NCBI GenBank assembly: GCA_913047365.1 | Contig: CAJWUK010000006.1 | Span: forward strand, 1 to 33,868 | Direction of reading: 5' to 3' | Source of the DNA: an uncultured Alphaproteobacteria bacterium | GTDB taxonomy: Bacteria > Pseudomonadota > Alphaproteobacteria > MPNO01 > UBA830 | Length of the DNA stretch: 33,868 nucleotides | In this document: piece after piece, positions 24,179 through 32,078 of the stretch | Position numbering within the stretch: the first letter of the stretch is position 1 | Layout of the letters: the number at the start of each line of letters is the position of its first letter | Program-made: the position numbers and the translations under genes | The notes under the pieces: model-generated | Seen by the model: the letters and a program-made list of their open reading frames with translations, nothing else | Told to the model about the DNA's origin: nothing | Database searches by the model: none

Positions 24179-25035
24179 CGACGACACTGGAAAAGCTTGA
24201 AATCCTACCGCTTTCCCCGACGATCGGCGCCGAAATACGGGGTGTTGATCTGTCGCAACCGCTGGACGACCGGACGGTATCGGCCATCAAGGTTGCCTGG
24301 CATGACCATATCGTGCTGCTGTTCCGGGATCAGGATATAGATACCGAGCAACAGATCGCTTTTGCCGAACATTTCGGGGATGTCGGCACCCGGTCGCGTC
24401 CGGCGGAACGCCGGCCGGAGGGCGCCGATTACAACGCATCGATCATGCTGGTGTCCAACATCAAGAAAGACGGTGAGTACATCGGGTCGCTGCCGGATGG
24501 CGAGATGTGGTTTCACCACGACATGTGCTACGACCGCGCGCCCCACAAAGGAACCTTTCTGTATGCGATGGAACTTCCATCGACCGGCGGGAACACATTG
24601 TTTGCCAATATGTATGCCGCTTATGAGGTGCTGAGCGACGAAACCAAGGAACGCATCAAGGGACAGCGCGCGCTGCAGATTTACGATTTCGCGACACGCG
24701 AAGTGGTCGACATCTCCGGCGACATCGCTAAGTACAAGCACGAAATCCAGCCCGTTGCGATTACCCATCCCGTAACCGGGAAAAAGGCGCTTTACGTCAA
24801 TCCGCTAATTACCGCACGGATCGAAGATTGGCCGGAAGATGAGAGTAGGGCGCTGCTGGATGAGTTGTTCACGTTCGGTGAAAACCCTGACATCATTTAC
24901 GAGCATGAGTGGCGGGAAGGCGACCTGATAATGTGGGACAACTGGTGTTCGTGCCATGCGCGCACCGATTTTCCCGCGAGCGAACGCCGTATGCTGCGCC
25001 GCTGCACGGTAAAGGGCCAGCCGCTGTACGAATAA
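24175..25035 (+). CDS. TauD/TfdA-family oxygenase, second in tandem
   Basis: A 286-residue Fe(II)/2-oxoglutarate oxygenase. The signature is TIGAEIRGVDLSQPLDDR. Iron ligands are H114 and D116 in MWFHHDMCY and H261 in WCSCHARTDFP; R272 and R276 are the 2-oxoglutarate arginines. The start overlaps the preceding stop as ATGA, so it is translationally coupled. The segment between the HxD motif and the last His differs most from its paralogues, which suggests a different substrate or position of attack. It is followed 24 nt later by the third paralogue. Confidence 0.92.
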   Translation: MTTTLEKLEILPLSPTIGAEIRGVDLSQPLDDRTVSAIKVAWHDHIVLLFRDQDIDTEQQIAFAEHFGDVGTRSRPAERRPEGADYNASIMLVSNIKKDGEYIGSLPDGEMWFHHDMCYDRAPHKGTFLYAMELPSTGGNTLFANMYAAYEVLSDETKERIKGQRALQIYDFATREVVDISGDIAKYKHEIQPVAITHPVTGKKALYVNPLITARIEDWPEDESRALLDELFTFGENPDIIYEHEWREGDLIMWDNWCSCHARTDFPASERRMLRRCTVKGQPLYE

Positions 25036-25059
25036 AGGAGCGCCACAGGAGGAAACGAC

Positions 25060-25905
25060 ATGGCGATCACAATCAATAAGCTGTCGCCCCATATCGGTGC
25101 TGAAATCGCCGATATCGATCTAAACGAAGAACAATCCGCCGAGACTGTCGCGGAGATCGTTCAGGCCTGGCACGATAATCTGATATTGCTGTTTCGCGGA
25201 CAGCATCTGGATGCCGAACGCCAACTGGAAGTGACAAGCTGGTTCGGGACCCCCGGCAAGGTCGCGCGACCCAAGGAATTCCACCCCAAGGGCTATGAAA
25301 AACTGCCAGAAGGCATCATGCTGATTTCCAATATACGTGAGAACGGCGAACCCATCGGGGCGTTGCCGGACGGCGAAATGATGTTCCATCACGACATGAT
25401 GCACGCCGAGGTTCCGCACAAGGCGACGATGCTTAACGCGGTTGAAATTCCGTCTCACGGCGGCAATACGCTATTTGCCAGCGGTTATGCCGCCTACGAT
25501 ACGCTGGCCGACGAAATCCGTGAGCCTCTGGAAGGCCGACGGGCCTTCCATCACTACAATTACGGGTCGGTTCAAAAGGGCGACGGTAAGGGTACACCCG
25601 CGTTTTCCGAATCCAACCACCCGGTGTTCCGCACCCATGACGACACGGGTAAGAAGGCGATCTACGTCAACCGCCTGATGACCGAGGGCGTTCTGGAAAT
25701 GGATCAGGAAGAGGCTGATCAGCTGCTGTCAGCCGTGTTCGATCACGCCGAAAAGCCTGAATTTGTATACGAACACGCTTGGCAGGTGGGCGATCTGCTG
25801 TTGTGGGACAATCGCTGTTCCATGCATGCGCGCACCGATTTTCCGGAAACGGAACGCCGACTGCTGTTGCGGACGACGGTTACCGGCGACGCACGACCGT
25901 TCTGA
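25060..25905 (+). CDS. TauD/TfdA-family oxygenase, third in tandem
   Basis: A 281-residue Fe(II)/2-oxoglutarate oxygenase with AGGAGG (25047-25052) 7 nt before the ATG, the strongest ribosome-binding site of the run. The signature HIGAEIADIDLNEEQ is slightly degenerate. Iron ligands are H110 and D112 in MMFHHDMMH and H256 in NRCSMHARTDFP; R267 and R271 bind 2-oxoglutarate. It is closest in layout to the two upstream genes (IGALPDGEM, GGNTLFA). It ends 10 nt before the first PhyH-like gene, consistent with one operon. The substrate is unknown. Confidence 0.92.
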   Translation: MAITINKLSPHIGAEIADIDLNEEQSAETVAEIVQAWHDNLILLFRGQHLDAERQLEVTSWFGTPGKVARPKEFHPKGYEKLPEGIMLISNIRENGEPIGALPDGEMMFHHDMMHAEVPHKATMLNAVEIPSHGGNTLFASGYAAYDTLADEIREPLEGRRAFHHYNYGSVQKGDGKGTPAFSESNHPVFRTHDDTGKKAIYVNRLMTEGVLEMDQEEADQLLSAVFDHAEKPEFVYEHAWQVGDLLLWDNRCSMHARTDFPETERRLLLRTTVTGDARPF

Positions 25906-25915
25906 GGCAGGGTAA

Positions 25916-26725
25916 ATGGCAAAACTTCTCAGCGACGATCAGATAAACGCGTGGCACAGCGACGGGTGTATCTTTCCCATTCGCGCGGTCTCGCCCGAAG
26001 AGGCGGAGGCCAATTACGACAGGTACCGCGCGCTGGAGAAGAAAATCGGAGAAGAACCGCAAAACCGGTTCAAGATAAAGGCGCATCTGCCGTTTCCGTG
26101 GATGTGGGACATCATTCGAAACGACAATATTCTCGATGCGGTCGAAGATATCATCGGTCCAGATATCCTGTGCTGGGGTTCCTCGTTTTTCACCAAGAAC
26201 GCGCATGACAAGCGATTCGTGTCGTGGCATCAGGATTCCACCTATTACGGCCTGTCGGAACGGGCGACACTCAGCGTCTGGTACGCGTTCAGCCCGTCCA
26301 ACGTAGAATCGGGCTGTATGCGGTTTATTCCCGGTACCCACAACAAGGGCCTCTATGACCATGACGAGACCCGGGCAGAAGACAATCTGCTGATGCGCGG
26401 CCAGACTATCCACGACGTCGATGAGATCCAGGCCGTCGATGTGGTGCTGGAACCGGGCGAATTTTCCATTCATCACGAAGCCGTGGTGCATGGTTCCAAT
26501 GCGAACAATTCGTCCCGGCCGCGGATCGGCATTTCTATTCACTACATCGCGCCGCACGTACATCAGGTGTTGCTTCAAAATTCGACGGCGACGCTGGTAC
26601 GGGGCAACGATCGGCACGGTCACTGGCAGGAAGACCCGGAACCGAAAGAGGATTTCGATCCCATCTGCTTGAAAGCGTTGGATACCACCTATAGTGAATA
26701 CTTGACCGGCGCGGGAAAATTCTGA
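25916..26725 (+). CDS. Phytanoyl-CoA-dioxygenase (PhyH) family oxygenase
   Basis: A 269-residue Fe(II)/2-oxoglutarate oxygenase of the PhyH branch. Iron ligands are H105 and D107 in SWHQDSTYYGL and H192 in EAVVHGS; R203 in RPRIGISIHY binds 2-oxoglutarate. GCMRFIPGTH is the usual PhyH core strand. It is a clear paralogue of the next gene (shared KAHLPFPWMWD-like, CWGSSFFTK and RGQTI segments). PhyH enzymes hydroxylate or halogenate varied small acids, amines or CoA esters in the cytosol. The gene starts 10 nt after the third TauD-like gene and is probably in the same operon. Confidence 0.92.
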   Translation: MAKLLSDDQINAWHSDGCIFPIRAVSPEEAEANYDRYRALEKKIGEEPQNRFKIKAHLPFPWMWDIIRNDNILDAVEDIIGPDILCWGSSFFTKNAHDKRFVSWHQDSTYYGLSERATLSVWYAFSPSNVESGCMRFIPGTHNKGLYDHDETRAEDNLLMRGQTIHDVDEIQAVDVVLEPGEFSIHHEAVVHGSNANNSSRPRIGISIHYIAPHVHQVLLQNSTATLVRGNDRHGHWQEDPEPKEDFDPICLKALDTTYSEYLTGAGKF

Positions 26726-26752
26726 CGCCTTACCCAATCGGAGGAACCGCAA

Positions 26753-27568
26753 ATGCCAAAAGTTCTGACCGACGAACAACTTGAACAGTGGGAACGCACT
26801 GGGGCTGTTTGGCCCATCGATCTCTTGAGCGAGGATGAGGCCGCCGACTACAACTTGCGCTTTGAGGGGCTAGAGTCCTCCATGGAAGGGGAGGCGCAGG
26901 ACCGATTTCGCATGAAAGCCCATTTGCCGTTTCCCTGGCTTTGGGACCTGGTCACCCACGAACGGCTGGCCGATGCGATGGAAGACCTGCTAGGCCCCAA
27001 TCTGGTCTGCTGGGGGTCGTCCTTTTTCACGAAGAAGGCCCGTGATCCAAGATTTATTTCCTGGCATCAGGATTCCACCTATTACGGACTGGAACCGCCG
27101 GAATCGATCACCGCCTGGGTTGCATTCACGCATGCCAGCAGCGAAGCCGGCTGCATGAAAATCATTCCGGGATCGCACAAGGGTGCGGCTATCCTGCCGC
27201 ACGAAGAAACATACGATAAGAACAATCTGCTTTCGAGGGGCCAGACCATCCGCGATATCGATCCCTCAACGGCAGTCGAAATGCCGTTGAAGCCGGGGCA
27301 GATGTCGATACATCACAACAAGACCATCCATTCGTCCGAGCCCAATAATGCGGACTGGCCGCGTGTTGGCTTTGCCATTCATTTCGCGGATTCGAGCGTG
27401 CGCCAGGCGCAGTTCGAAAATCCCTTGGCAATTCATATTCGCGGGGAAGACACGGATGGCAACTGGGTCGAAGACCCGCGGCCGGAATACGAAATGTCAC
27501 CTGAAAGCATCGCCGCGGTGGACGAATACTGGAACCGGTATCGCAATGCGATGAAAGCTCAGACCTGA
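26753..27568 (+). CDS. Phytanoyl-CoA-dioxygenase (PhyH) family oxygenase, second copy
   Basis: A 271-residue PhyH-family oxygenase with GGAGG (26740-26744) 8 nt before its ATG. Iron ligands are H105 and D107 in SWHQDSTYYGL and H193 in NKTIHSSEPNN; R204 in WPRVGFAIHF binds 2-oxoglutarate. It shares KAHLPFPWLWD, CWGSSFFTKKA and GCMKIIPGSHKG-type segments with the upstream PhyH gene, so the pair arose by duplication and diverged. It is the last gene of the five-oxygenase run and converges with the nitrile-hydratase operon. Confidence 0.92.
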   Translation: MPKVLTDEQLEQWERTGAVWPIDLLSEDEAADYNLRFEGLESSMEGEAQDRFRMKAHLPFPWLWDLVTHERLADAMEDLLGPNLVCWGSSFFTKKARDPRFISWHQDSTYYGLEPPESITAWVAFTHASSEAGCMKIIPGSHKGAAILPHEETYDKNNLLSRGQTIRDIDPSTAVEMPLKPGQMSIHHNKTIHSSEPNNADWPRVGFAIHFADSSVRQAQFENPLAIHIRGEDTDGNWVEDPRPEYEMSPESIAAVDEYWNRYRNAMKAQT

Positions 27569-27573
27569 ATTTG

Positions 27574-27607
27574 AAGCCGCCAGCGAGGCATCGCGCTGGA
27601 GCCGCTT
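27574..27607. terminator. Hairpin between convergent operons
   Basis: CCAGCG (27580-27585) and CGCTGG (27594-27599) form a perfect 6-bp stem with an 8-nt loop; AAGC and GCTT can pair further out. It lies in the 45-bp gap between two converging operons. There is no U-tract on either strand, so it would be a weak intrinsic terminator at best. Confidence 0.35.
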
Positions 27608-27613
27608 GATATC

Positions 27614-28249
27614 TCAAGCCTGAGGCAGGACAACCCCCACCATGGCGTCGCGGGTGACGATTTCGGCTAATCGATCCGCTGACCAGCCGTCGGTGCCTTC
27701 CGGTTGCTGCGGCAGAACCAGATAGCGCATATCCGCATTGGAATCGTGCACTCGGACGGTTTTGCTGTCCGGCAGTTCTGTTCCGAACTCTTTCAGGACC
27801 GAACGCGGTTCTACGACGGCTCGGGACCGGTAGCTCTTTGATTTGTACCAGTCCGGCGGCAGGCCAAGGATCGTCCGCGGATAACAGGAACAGAGCGTGC
27901 AGACGATCATGTTGTGCACGTCGTCGGTATTTTCGACGACGACGAGTTCCGCATCACCCATGGTGAGGCCCATTTCCTCCACCGCCTTGGTGCCATCTTC
28001 GAGCAGACGGGATTTGAAATCCGGATCGGTCCAGGCACGGGCGATAATCTTACCGCCATCGACCGGATCGCGGCTGTCCAAGAATTCCAGGTTTCGGCGC
28101 AGGTCGTCGGCGCTGACCACGCCCTTTTCGATCAGAAGTTCCTTCATTGCTTCGGCCATCAATTCGTAATAGCCGGTTTCGTTTACATCCGGCGTGGTGC
28201 CTGGGTGATCGTGATCGTGCGAATGCGTGCCGCGGTCATCGGTGGTCAT
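27614..28249 (-). CDS. Nitrile hydratase / thiocyanate hydrolase metal-binding (alpha-type) subunit
   Basis: A 211-residue alpha/gamma-type subunit of the nitrile hydratase superfamily. The metal site VCTLCSCYP (C117, C120, S121, C122) is the Co(III)-type claw, with Thr after the first Cys as in cobalt rather than iron enzymes. Conserved flanks are KIIARAWTDPDFKSRLL, ENT..VHNMIVCT and LPPDWYKSKSYRSRAVVEPR. The C-terminal VHDSNADMRYLVLPQQPEGT is standard. A His-rich N-terminus (HSHDHDH) might help metal delivery. In active enzymes two of the Cys are oxidised to sulfinic and sulfenic acids. The ATG at 28249 starts 4 nt after the beta-C gene. It hydrates nitriles to amides or a related substrate such as thiocyanate. 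Confidence 0.9.
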   Translation of the reverse strand: MTTDDRGTHSHDHDHPGTTPDVNETGYYELMAEAMKELLIEKGVVSADDLRRNLEFLDSRDPVDGGKIIARAWTDPDFKSRLLEDGTKAVEEMGLTMGDAELVVVENTDDVHNMIVCTLCSCYPRTILGLPPDWYKSKSYRSRAVVEPRSVLKEFGTELPDSKTVRVHDSNADMRYLVLPQQPEGTDGWSADRLAEIVTRDAMVGVVLPQA

Positions 28250-28253
28250 GGGT

Positions 28254-28541
28254 CTAATCCTCGACTTTCTCGAGCCAGTGGTCATAAATTTCCAAATCCA
28301 GCGTATCGCTGGCCGGACCCTCGTAATTCTCCCAGAGATCGTTCTGCGCCAGCCGCACGCGATACAGTTCGCGCTTCGGCGTGCCGTCGAACCCGTAGGC
28401 AAGTTCTTCCGGGTTCTTGAAATCGCCGCAATAACGCTCGATCACGCCGGTTTTGCCACGCACATAAAAGGGCGTACGCCGGTGTCCGGGCGGGTGGGAA
28501 TCCTTGATGCGAACGCGTTCGCCGACACTGAACATGGTCAT
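28254..28541 (-). CDS. Nitrile hydratase beta subunit, C-terminal (SH3-like) domain as a separate protein
   Basis: A 95-residue protein matching the C-terminal SH3-like barrel of the nitrile hydratase beta subunit: FSVGERVRIKDSHPPGHRRTPFYV, GKTGVIERYCG, AYGFDGTPKRELYRVRLAQNDLW. In ordinary nitrile hydratases this is fused behind the helical beta-N domain; in thiocyanate hydrolase and toyocamycin nitrile hydratase it is separate, as here. It lies between a beta-N gene and the alpha-type gene with 4-nt gaps on both sides, so it should assemble with both. Confidence 0.88.
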   Translation of the reverse strand: MTMFSVGERVRIKDSHPPGHRRTPFYVRGKTGVIERYCGDFKNPEELAYGFDGTPKRELYRVRLAQNDLWENYEGPASDTLDLEIYDHWLEKVED

Positions 28542-28545
28542 CGGT

Positions 28546-28848
28546 CTATCCTTCCAGCTTCGCCTTGATGGCGTCCATCCGGCCCATCACCTCGTTGCGG
28601 GTCCAGATGCCTTTTTCTTCCAGCAGGTTGATCATCGCCTCAGACCAGCGTTCGAAATAATCCTGCGAATATATGTCCGGCGGCAAATCTTCCAGCGCCC
28701 GGCGTAGTTCGTCGATACGCATGATGTCGTCGTCGCGCATGGCGGCGGCAAGCGACGTGATCATCTTGGCCCAGGGTTCGGCGTCATGGGCCGAACTCTC
28801 GATCGGCCCGGCGTCCATCCCGCCCATGTCATGCTGGCGCTGGTTCAT
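28546..28848 (-). CDS. Nitrile hydratase beta-N-domain protein, copy A
   Basis: A 100-residue helical protein resembling the N-terminal domain of the nitrile hydratase beta subunit: HDMGGMDAGPI, EPWAKMITSLAAAM, IDELRRALEDLPPDIY, YFERWSEAMINLLEEKG. The same pattern (D-M/I-G-G, GPI, W.K, YFE, EKG/QKG, T..EV..R) occurs in the gene upstream, so the two are paralogues. GAGGGAGA lies just before the ATG. As it directly precedes the beta-C gene, this copy is the better candidate for the structural subunit. The alternative is a small chaperone of the NhlE/P15K type, which look like beta-N domains and insert cobalt by subunit exchange. Confidence 0.82.
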   Translation of the reverse strand: MNQRQHDMGGMDAGPIESSAHDAEPWAKMITSLAAAMRDDDIMRIDELRRALEDLPPDIYSQDYFERWSEAMINLLEEKGIWTRNEVMGRMDAIKAKLEG

Positions 28849-28894
28849 GCAATCTCCCTCTTTAAACGCATTCTGCGACGGTTACGGGCTGATT

Positions 28895-29209
28895 TCAACT
28901 ATCGGCCCGGGCGGATTTGAGTGCTTTGATCCGGTCCTGAACTTCCTTTTCGGTCACGACGCCTTTCTGCACGAGAATGTCGTGGATCGCCTGCATACCA
29001 AGCTCGAAATAGCCCAGCCCGTGATAACGGTCATAGCCCATGTCTTCCCGCGCTCGGCGCCCTTCATGCAGGTTTACCAGCCCGGCGCCGTTATCACCTA
29101 AGGCACCGCGCAGGGCCGTGGACAGCTTGGCCCAGTCCGCCGTGTCCTTTTGATCTAGCAAAATCGGCCCCCAGTTCTCTCCACCGATGTCGTTGACACT
29201 TTTCTTCAT
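28895..29209 (-). CDS. Nitrile hydratase beta-N-domain protein, copy B
   Basis: A 104-residue paralogue of the neighbouring beta-N protein: NDIGGENWGPILL, DTADWAKLSTALRGAL, NLHEGRRAREDMGYDRY, GYFELGMQAIHDILVQKG, TEKEVQDRIKALK. GGGAGAG precedes the ATG, and it is first in the operon, 46 nt ahead of copy A. Having two beta-N proteins with one beta-C and one alpha is unusual. One may be structural and the other a metallochaperone working by subunit swapping, or both could enter one asymmetric complex. The gene is divergent from a UbiD-like gene across only 47 bp. Confidence 0.8.
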   Translation of the reverse strand: MKKSVNDIGGENWGPILLDQKDTADWAKLSTALRGALGDNGAGLVNLHEGRRAREDMGYDRYHGLGYFELGMQAIHDILVQKGVVTEKEVQDRIKALKSARADS

Positions 29210-29256
29210 GCGACTCTCCCGGTATCAGATAGGGGATAGTACAGAAAGGTTTCCGC

Positions 29257-30663
29257 ATGCGCGACCAGTCGCTGCGCAATCACGTCGCCAATCTTGAACA
29301 GCAGGGCGAATTAATCCGCATTACCAAGGAAGTTGACCCGCATCAGAACGTCTCCGCGATTGGCTGGAAAGCCTATGATCGCCTTGGAAAATCGACGCTG
29401 TTTACCAATCTGAAGGGCTTTCCCGGATGGGAGTTGGTGAACCAGGTCATCACCGACCGCCGCAAATGGTCCATCGCCTTGGGAATTGATGACGAAGAAG
29501 ATTTTATTCCCACGCTGGTCGACCGGGTTAAGCGCCAGTTGAAACCGGTGGACGTTTCTGCGGCCGATGCCCCTGTCAAAGAAGTCATTCTGAAAGGCAA
29601 GGACGCCGATCTGACCAAGGTGCCGGCGCTGTGGCATGCGGAGAATGACCCGGCACCCTATATTGCGTCTGGCATGGCCATAATCAAGGATCCGGAGACC
29701 GGCGTCCGTAACATGTCGATCCACCGCCAGCAGATCATGGGGCCGGATCAGACGGGGTTTCTGATCTGTCCCCGACACGCGCTGCGCGTCTATCAAAAGT
29801 ACCAGAAACGGAACGAGCCGATGCCGGTCGCTATGGTCGTGGGTGCGCACCCGGCAATATATTACGCGTCGGGTTTTACGTCGTCCTATGGCTTGGATGA
29901 ACTGGAAATCGCGGGCTCTCTGCTGGACGATCCCATCCGCCTGGTGAAATGCGAGACCATCGATATTGAAGTCCCGGCGGAAGCCGAGATGGTGATCGAA
30001 GGCGAGGTTCTGCCGGAAGGCATGGTCGAGGAAGGCCCGTTCGGAGAGGCGAGCGGGACCTATGCGATGGAAGGATCGACCGAAATCTTCAAGGTGAAGG
30101 CGATCACCCACCGCAAGGATCCGCTGTTCTATGCCATGCAGTGCGGCGCGCCGATGACCGATACCCAATCGATCACCGGTACCTGCATCGAAACGGTCAT
30201 CACCGATCATCTGCGCAACGTCGAAGGCGGGCTGGACTTGCTTGATGTACGGTGCCTCGGGATTGCAGGGCTTATGGCGATTGTCTTGAAACTGCGGCCC
30301 CGGGTCGAAGGTCAGGCAAAGACCGCGCTGATGGCTGCGTTGTCCAGCCCCTATCTGCACCCAAAACTGGCCATCGCGGTGGACGATGATATCGACGCCT
30401 CCGACATGCGCCAGGTATTCTGGTCCATGACCACCCGGGTCCACGGCTCGCGGGATGTCGTGAGGGTACCCAATACCCGCATCTGGTCGCTGGACAATGT
30501 GTCGGACATCGTGCCGGGGATGAGCGCAATGTACCGGATCGGGACCAAGCTGATCATTGATGCCACCAAACCGGCGATCACGCAGACCGCGGAACGGGCG
30601 CGTTTTACCCCCGCGATGCCGCATAATTTTAATGGCGTAAATCTCGAGGATTATCTGCCCTAA
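29257..30663 (+). CDS. UbiD-family (prenylated-FMN) decarboxylase, second copy
   Basis: A 468-residue UbiD-type decarboxylase. Metal/cofactor residues are in VRNMSIHRQQ (N152, R157); the catalytic glutamates are in VEEGPFGEAS (E259 and E264), completing the E-R-E set with R157. It is shorter than the 540-residue UbiD at the left and clearly diverged from it, so a different substrate is likely. AGAAAGG lies 8 nt before the ATG. It is divergent from the nitrile-hydratase operon and is followed 47 nt later by a Rieske oxygenase alpha subunit. No UbiX is visible. Confidence 0.9.
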   Translation: MRDQSLRNHVANLEQQGELIRITKEVDPHQNVSAIGWKAYDRLGKSTLFTNLKGFPGWELVNQVITDRRKWSIALGIDDEEDFIPTLVDRVKRQLKPVDVSAADAPVKEVILKGKDADLTKVPALWHAENDPAPYIASGMAIIKDPETGVRNMSIHRQQIMGPDQTGFLICPRHALRVYQKYQKRNEPMPVAMVVGAHPAIYYASGFTSSYGLDELEIAGSLLDDPIRLVKCETIDIEVPAEAEMVIEGEVLPEGMVEEGPFGEASGTYAMEGSTEIFKVKAITHRKDPLFYAMQCGAPMTDTQSITGTCIETVITDHLRNVEGGLDLLDVRCLGIAGLMAIVLKLRPRVEGQAKTALMAALSSPYLHPKLAIAVDDDIDASDMRQVFWSMTTRVHGSRDVVRVPNTRIWSLDNVSDIVPGMSAMYRIGTKLIIDATKPAITQTAERARFTPAMPHNFNGVNLEDYLP

Positions 30664-30699
30664 CAAAACGATGTGCTATCATTTTGGCACAACCGGTAT

Positions 30700-30705
30700 G
30701 GAGAG
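30700..30705 (+). promoter_or_regulatory. Ribosome-binding site deciding the Rieske oxygenase start
   Basis: GGAGAG ends 5 nt before the ATG at 30711. An in-frame TTG nine codons upstream lacks a comparable site. Confidence 0.6.
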
Positions 30706-30710
30706 ATGTC

Positions 30711-32075
30711 ATGGCCTATGAAGGACCTGCGATAGACCTGTCAAACCGCATCGACGACCGGGCGGAGGCCGATCACGAATTCCGGTTGCACCGCTCAATA
30801 TTCGAAGATTCTGATATTTTTGATGCGGAGATGGAGTTCTGCTTCGAACGCGTTTGGAACTTCCTGTGCCATGAAAGCCAGGTGGCGAACCCCGGTGATT
30901 ATTACGCCACTCATATCGGTAACCAGCCGGTATTCGTTCACCGGCAGGACGACGGCTCGCTGAAGGCGTTTCTGAACGCCTGTTCTCACCGCGGCGCAAT
31001 CATTACCCCGTTCAAGCAGGGCAACGCCAAGACGATCACTTGCCGGTTCCACGGTTGGAGTTACAAATGTTCCGGCGAATGTATCGGTATCAAGAACGAA
31101 CAGGGTGGCTATGGCGAGGATTTCGACCGGGGGCATTACAACCTGACCGAAATCGCTCGACTGGATGAACACCGCGGCTTCATCTTCGGCGCGCTGACCG
31201 ACGAGGTGCCGAGCCTGAGTGAACATCTTGGTGAGGCGAAGTTCTTTATCGATTTGTTCGCAGACCAATCCGCTGACGGGCTGGAAATGGTGAAGGGATC
31301 GCAAACCTATGTGTGCGGTCATGACTGGAAGGTGCAGGCCGATAACGTGACCGACGGGTATCACGTGTCGACCGTGCACCGTAATTTCATGAACACCATC
31401 CTTGCCCGAGAAGCGCGCGAACAGACCGAGGGACTGCTGAAGACCGAGGTCGGGCGTATCAAGGGCGGCGTGAAAAACGGCATGTACTATCTGGGCAACG
31501 GTCACATGTGCATATGGGCCGACCGATCCAGCCCCGAAGGCGCACCGCTGGCCCCGGCGACAGAGCGGATCGAGCAAGACTTCGATGAGATTAAGGCGCA
31601 CTGGATGCTGCGCCGGGGCAGGAACATCATCGTGTTCCCCAATTTGGTACTGAACGACCTGGCCTCTACCCATCTGCGCACTCATCGCCCGCTGGGGCCC
31701 GGCAAGTGCGAGGTAACGATCTGGTGCATCGCGCCGAAGAACGAACCCGACGAGGCCCGGTTCGCGCGGCTGCGCAAGTTCGAGGATTTCTTTCTCGTCT
31801 CCGGCCTGTCCACATCCGACGACGTGGTCTCGCTCGACACCGCCCAGGAAGGTTTCCACGGCAGCGAGGCCGGCTGGAACAATTATGACCGCGGCCTCTC
31901 CACCATGCGTCCCGGCCCCGACGAGGAAGCCGAAAAAGCGGGTATCATCCCGGAACTCCACTGCGCCAGTTGGGACTACGAAGCAGCCTTCGTCGGTTGG
32001 TACCGCCACTGGCGGAAGCTGGTGGAAGAGGGGACGCGGCAAGCCGCGGCCGAGGGAGAAATTGCGGCGGAGTAG
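30711..32075 (+). CDS. Rieske non-heme iron oxygenase, alpha subunit
   Basis: A 454-residue terminal-oxygenase subunit of the aromatic ring-hydroxylating family. The Rieske [2Fe-2S] ligands are C91-x-H93 in ACSHRGAI and C111-x2-H114 in CRFHGWSY. The catalytic iron site has DNVTDGYHVSTVH (H218, H223) and a C-terminal acidic ligand near D370/D371; D211 is the bridging aspartate between subunits. It needs a reductase and perhaps a ferredoxin, and ring-hydroxylating types usually need a beta subunit; none is adjacent, so partners lie elsewhere or it is an alpha-only type. It is probably cotranscribed with the UbiD-like gene, suggesting successive steps on an aromatic acid. Confidence 0.92.
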   Translation: MAYEGPAIDLSNRIDDRAEADHEFRLHRSIFEDSDIFDAEMEFCFERVWNFLCHESQVANPGDYYATHIGNQPVFVHRQDDGSLKAFLNACSHRGAIITPFKQGNAKTITCRFHGWSYKCSGECIGIKNEQGGYGEDFDRGHYNLTEIARLDEHRGFIFGALTDEVPSLSEHLGEAKFFIDLFADQSADGLEMVKGSQTYVCGHDWKVQADNVTDGYHVSTVHRNFMNTILAREAREQTEGLLKTEVGRIKGGVKNGMYYLGNGHMCIWADRSSPEGAPLAPATERIEQDFDEIKAHWMLRRGRNIIVFPNLVLNDLASTHLRTHRPLGPGKCEVTIWCIAPKNEPDEARFARLRKFEDFFLVSGLSTSDDVVSLDTAQEGFHGSEAGWNNYDRGLSTMRPGPDEEAEKAGIIPELHCASWDYEAAFVGWYRHWRKLVEEGTRQAAAEGEIAAE

Positions 32076-32078
32076 CCG

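Noticed and set aside
25880-26779. Long open frame antisense to the first PhyH gene
   Set aside because: The sense strand has full PhyH motifs and a fitting ribosome-binding site; the antisense product has no recognisable domain.
29311-30666. Long open frame antisense to the second UbiD gene
   Set aside because: It is a shadow of a gene with clear catalytic motifs; its His/Arg/Gln-rich composition is typical of antisense frames.
30795-32042. Long open frame antisense to the Rieske oxygenase
   Set aside because: It lacks family motifs and mirrors the codon bias of the strongly supported Rieske gene on the other strand.
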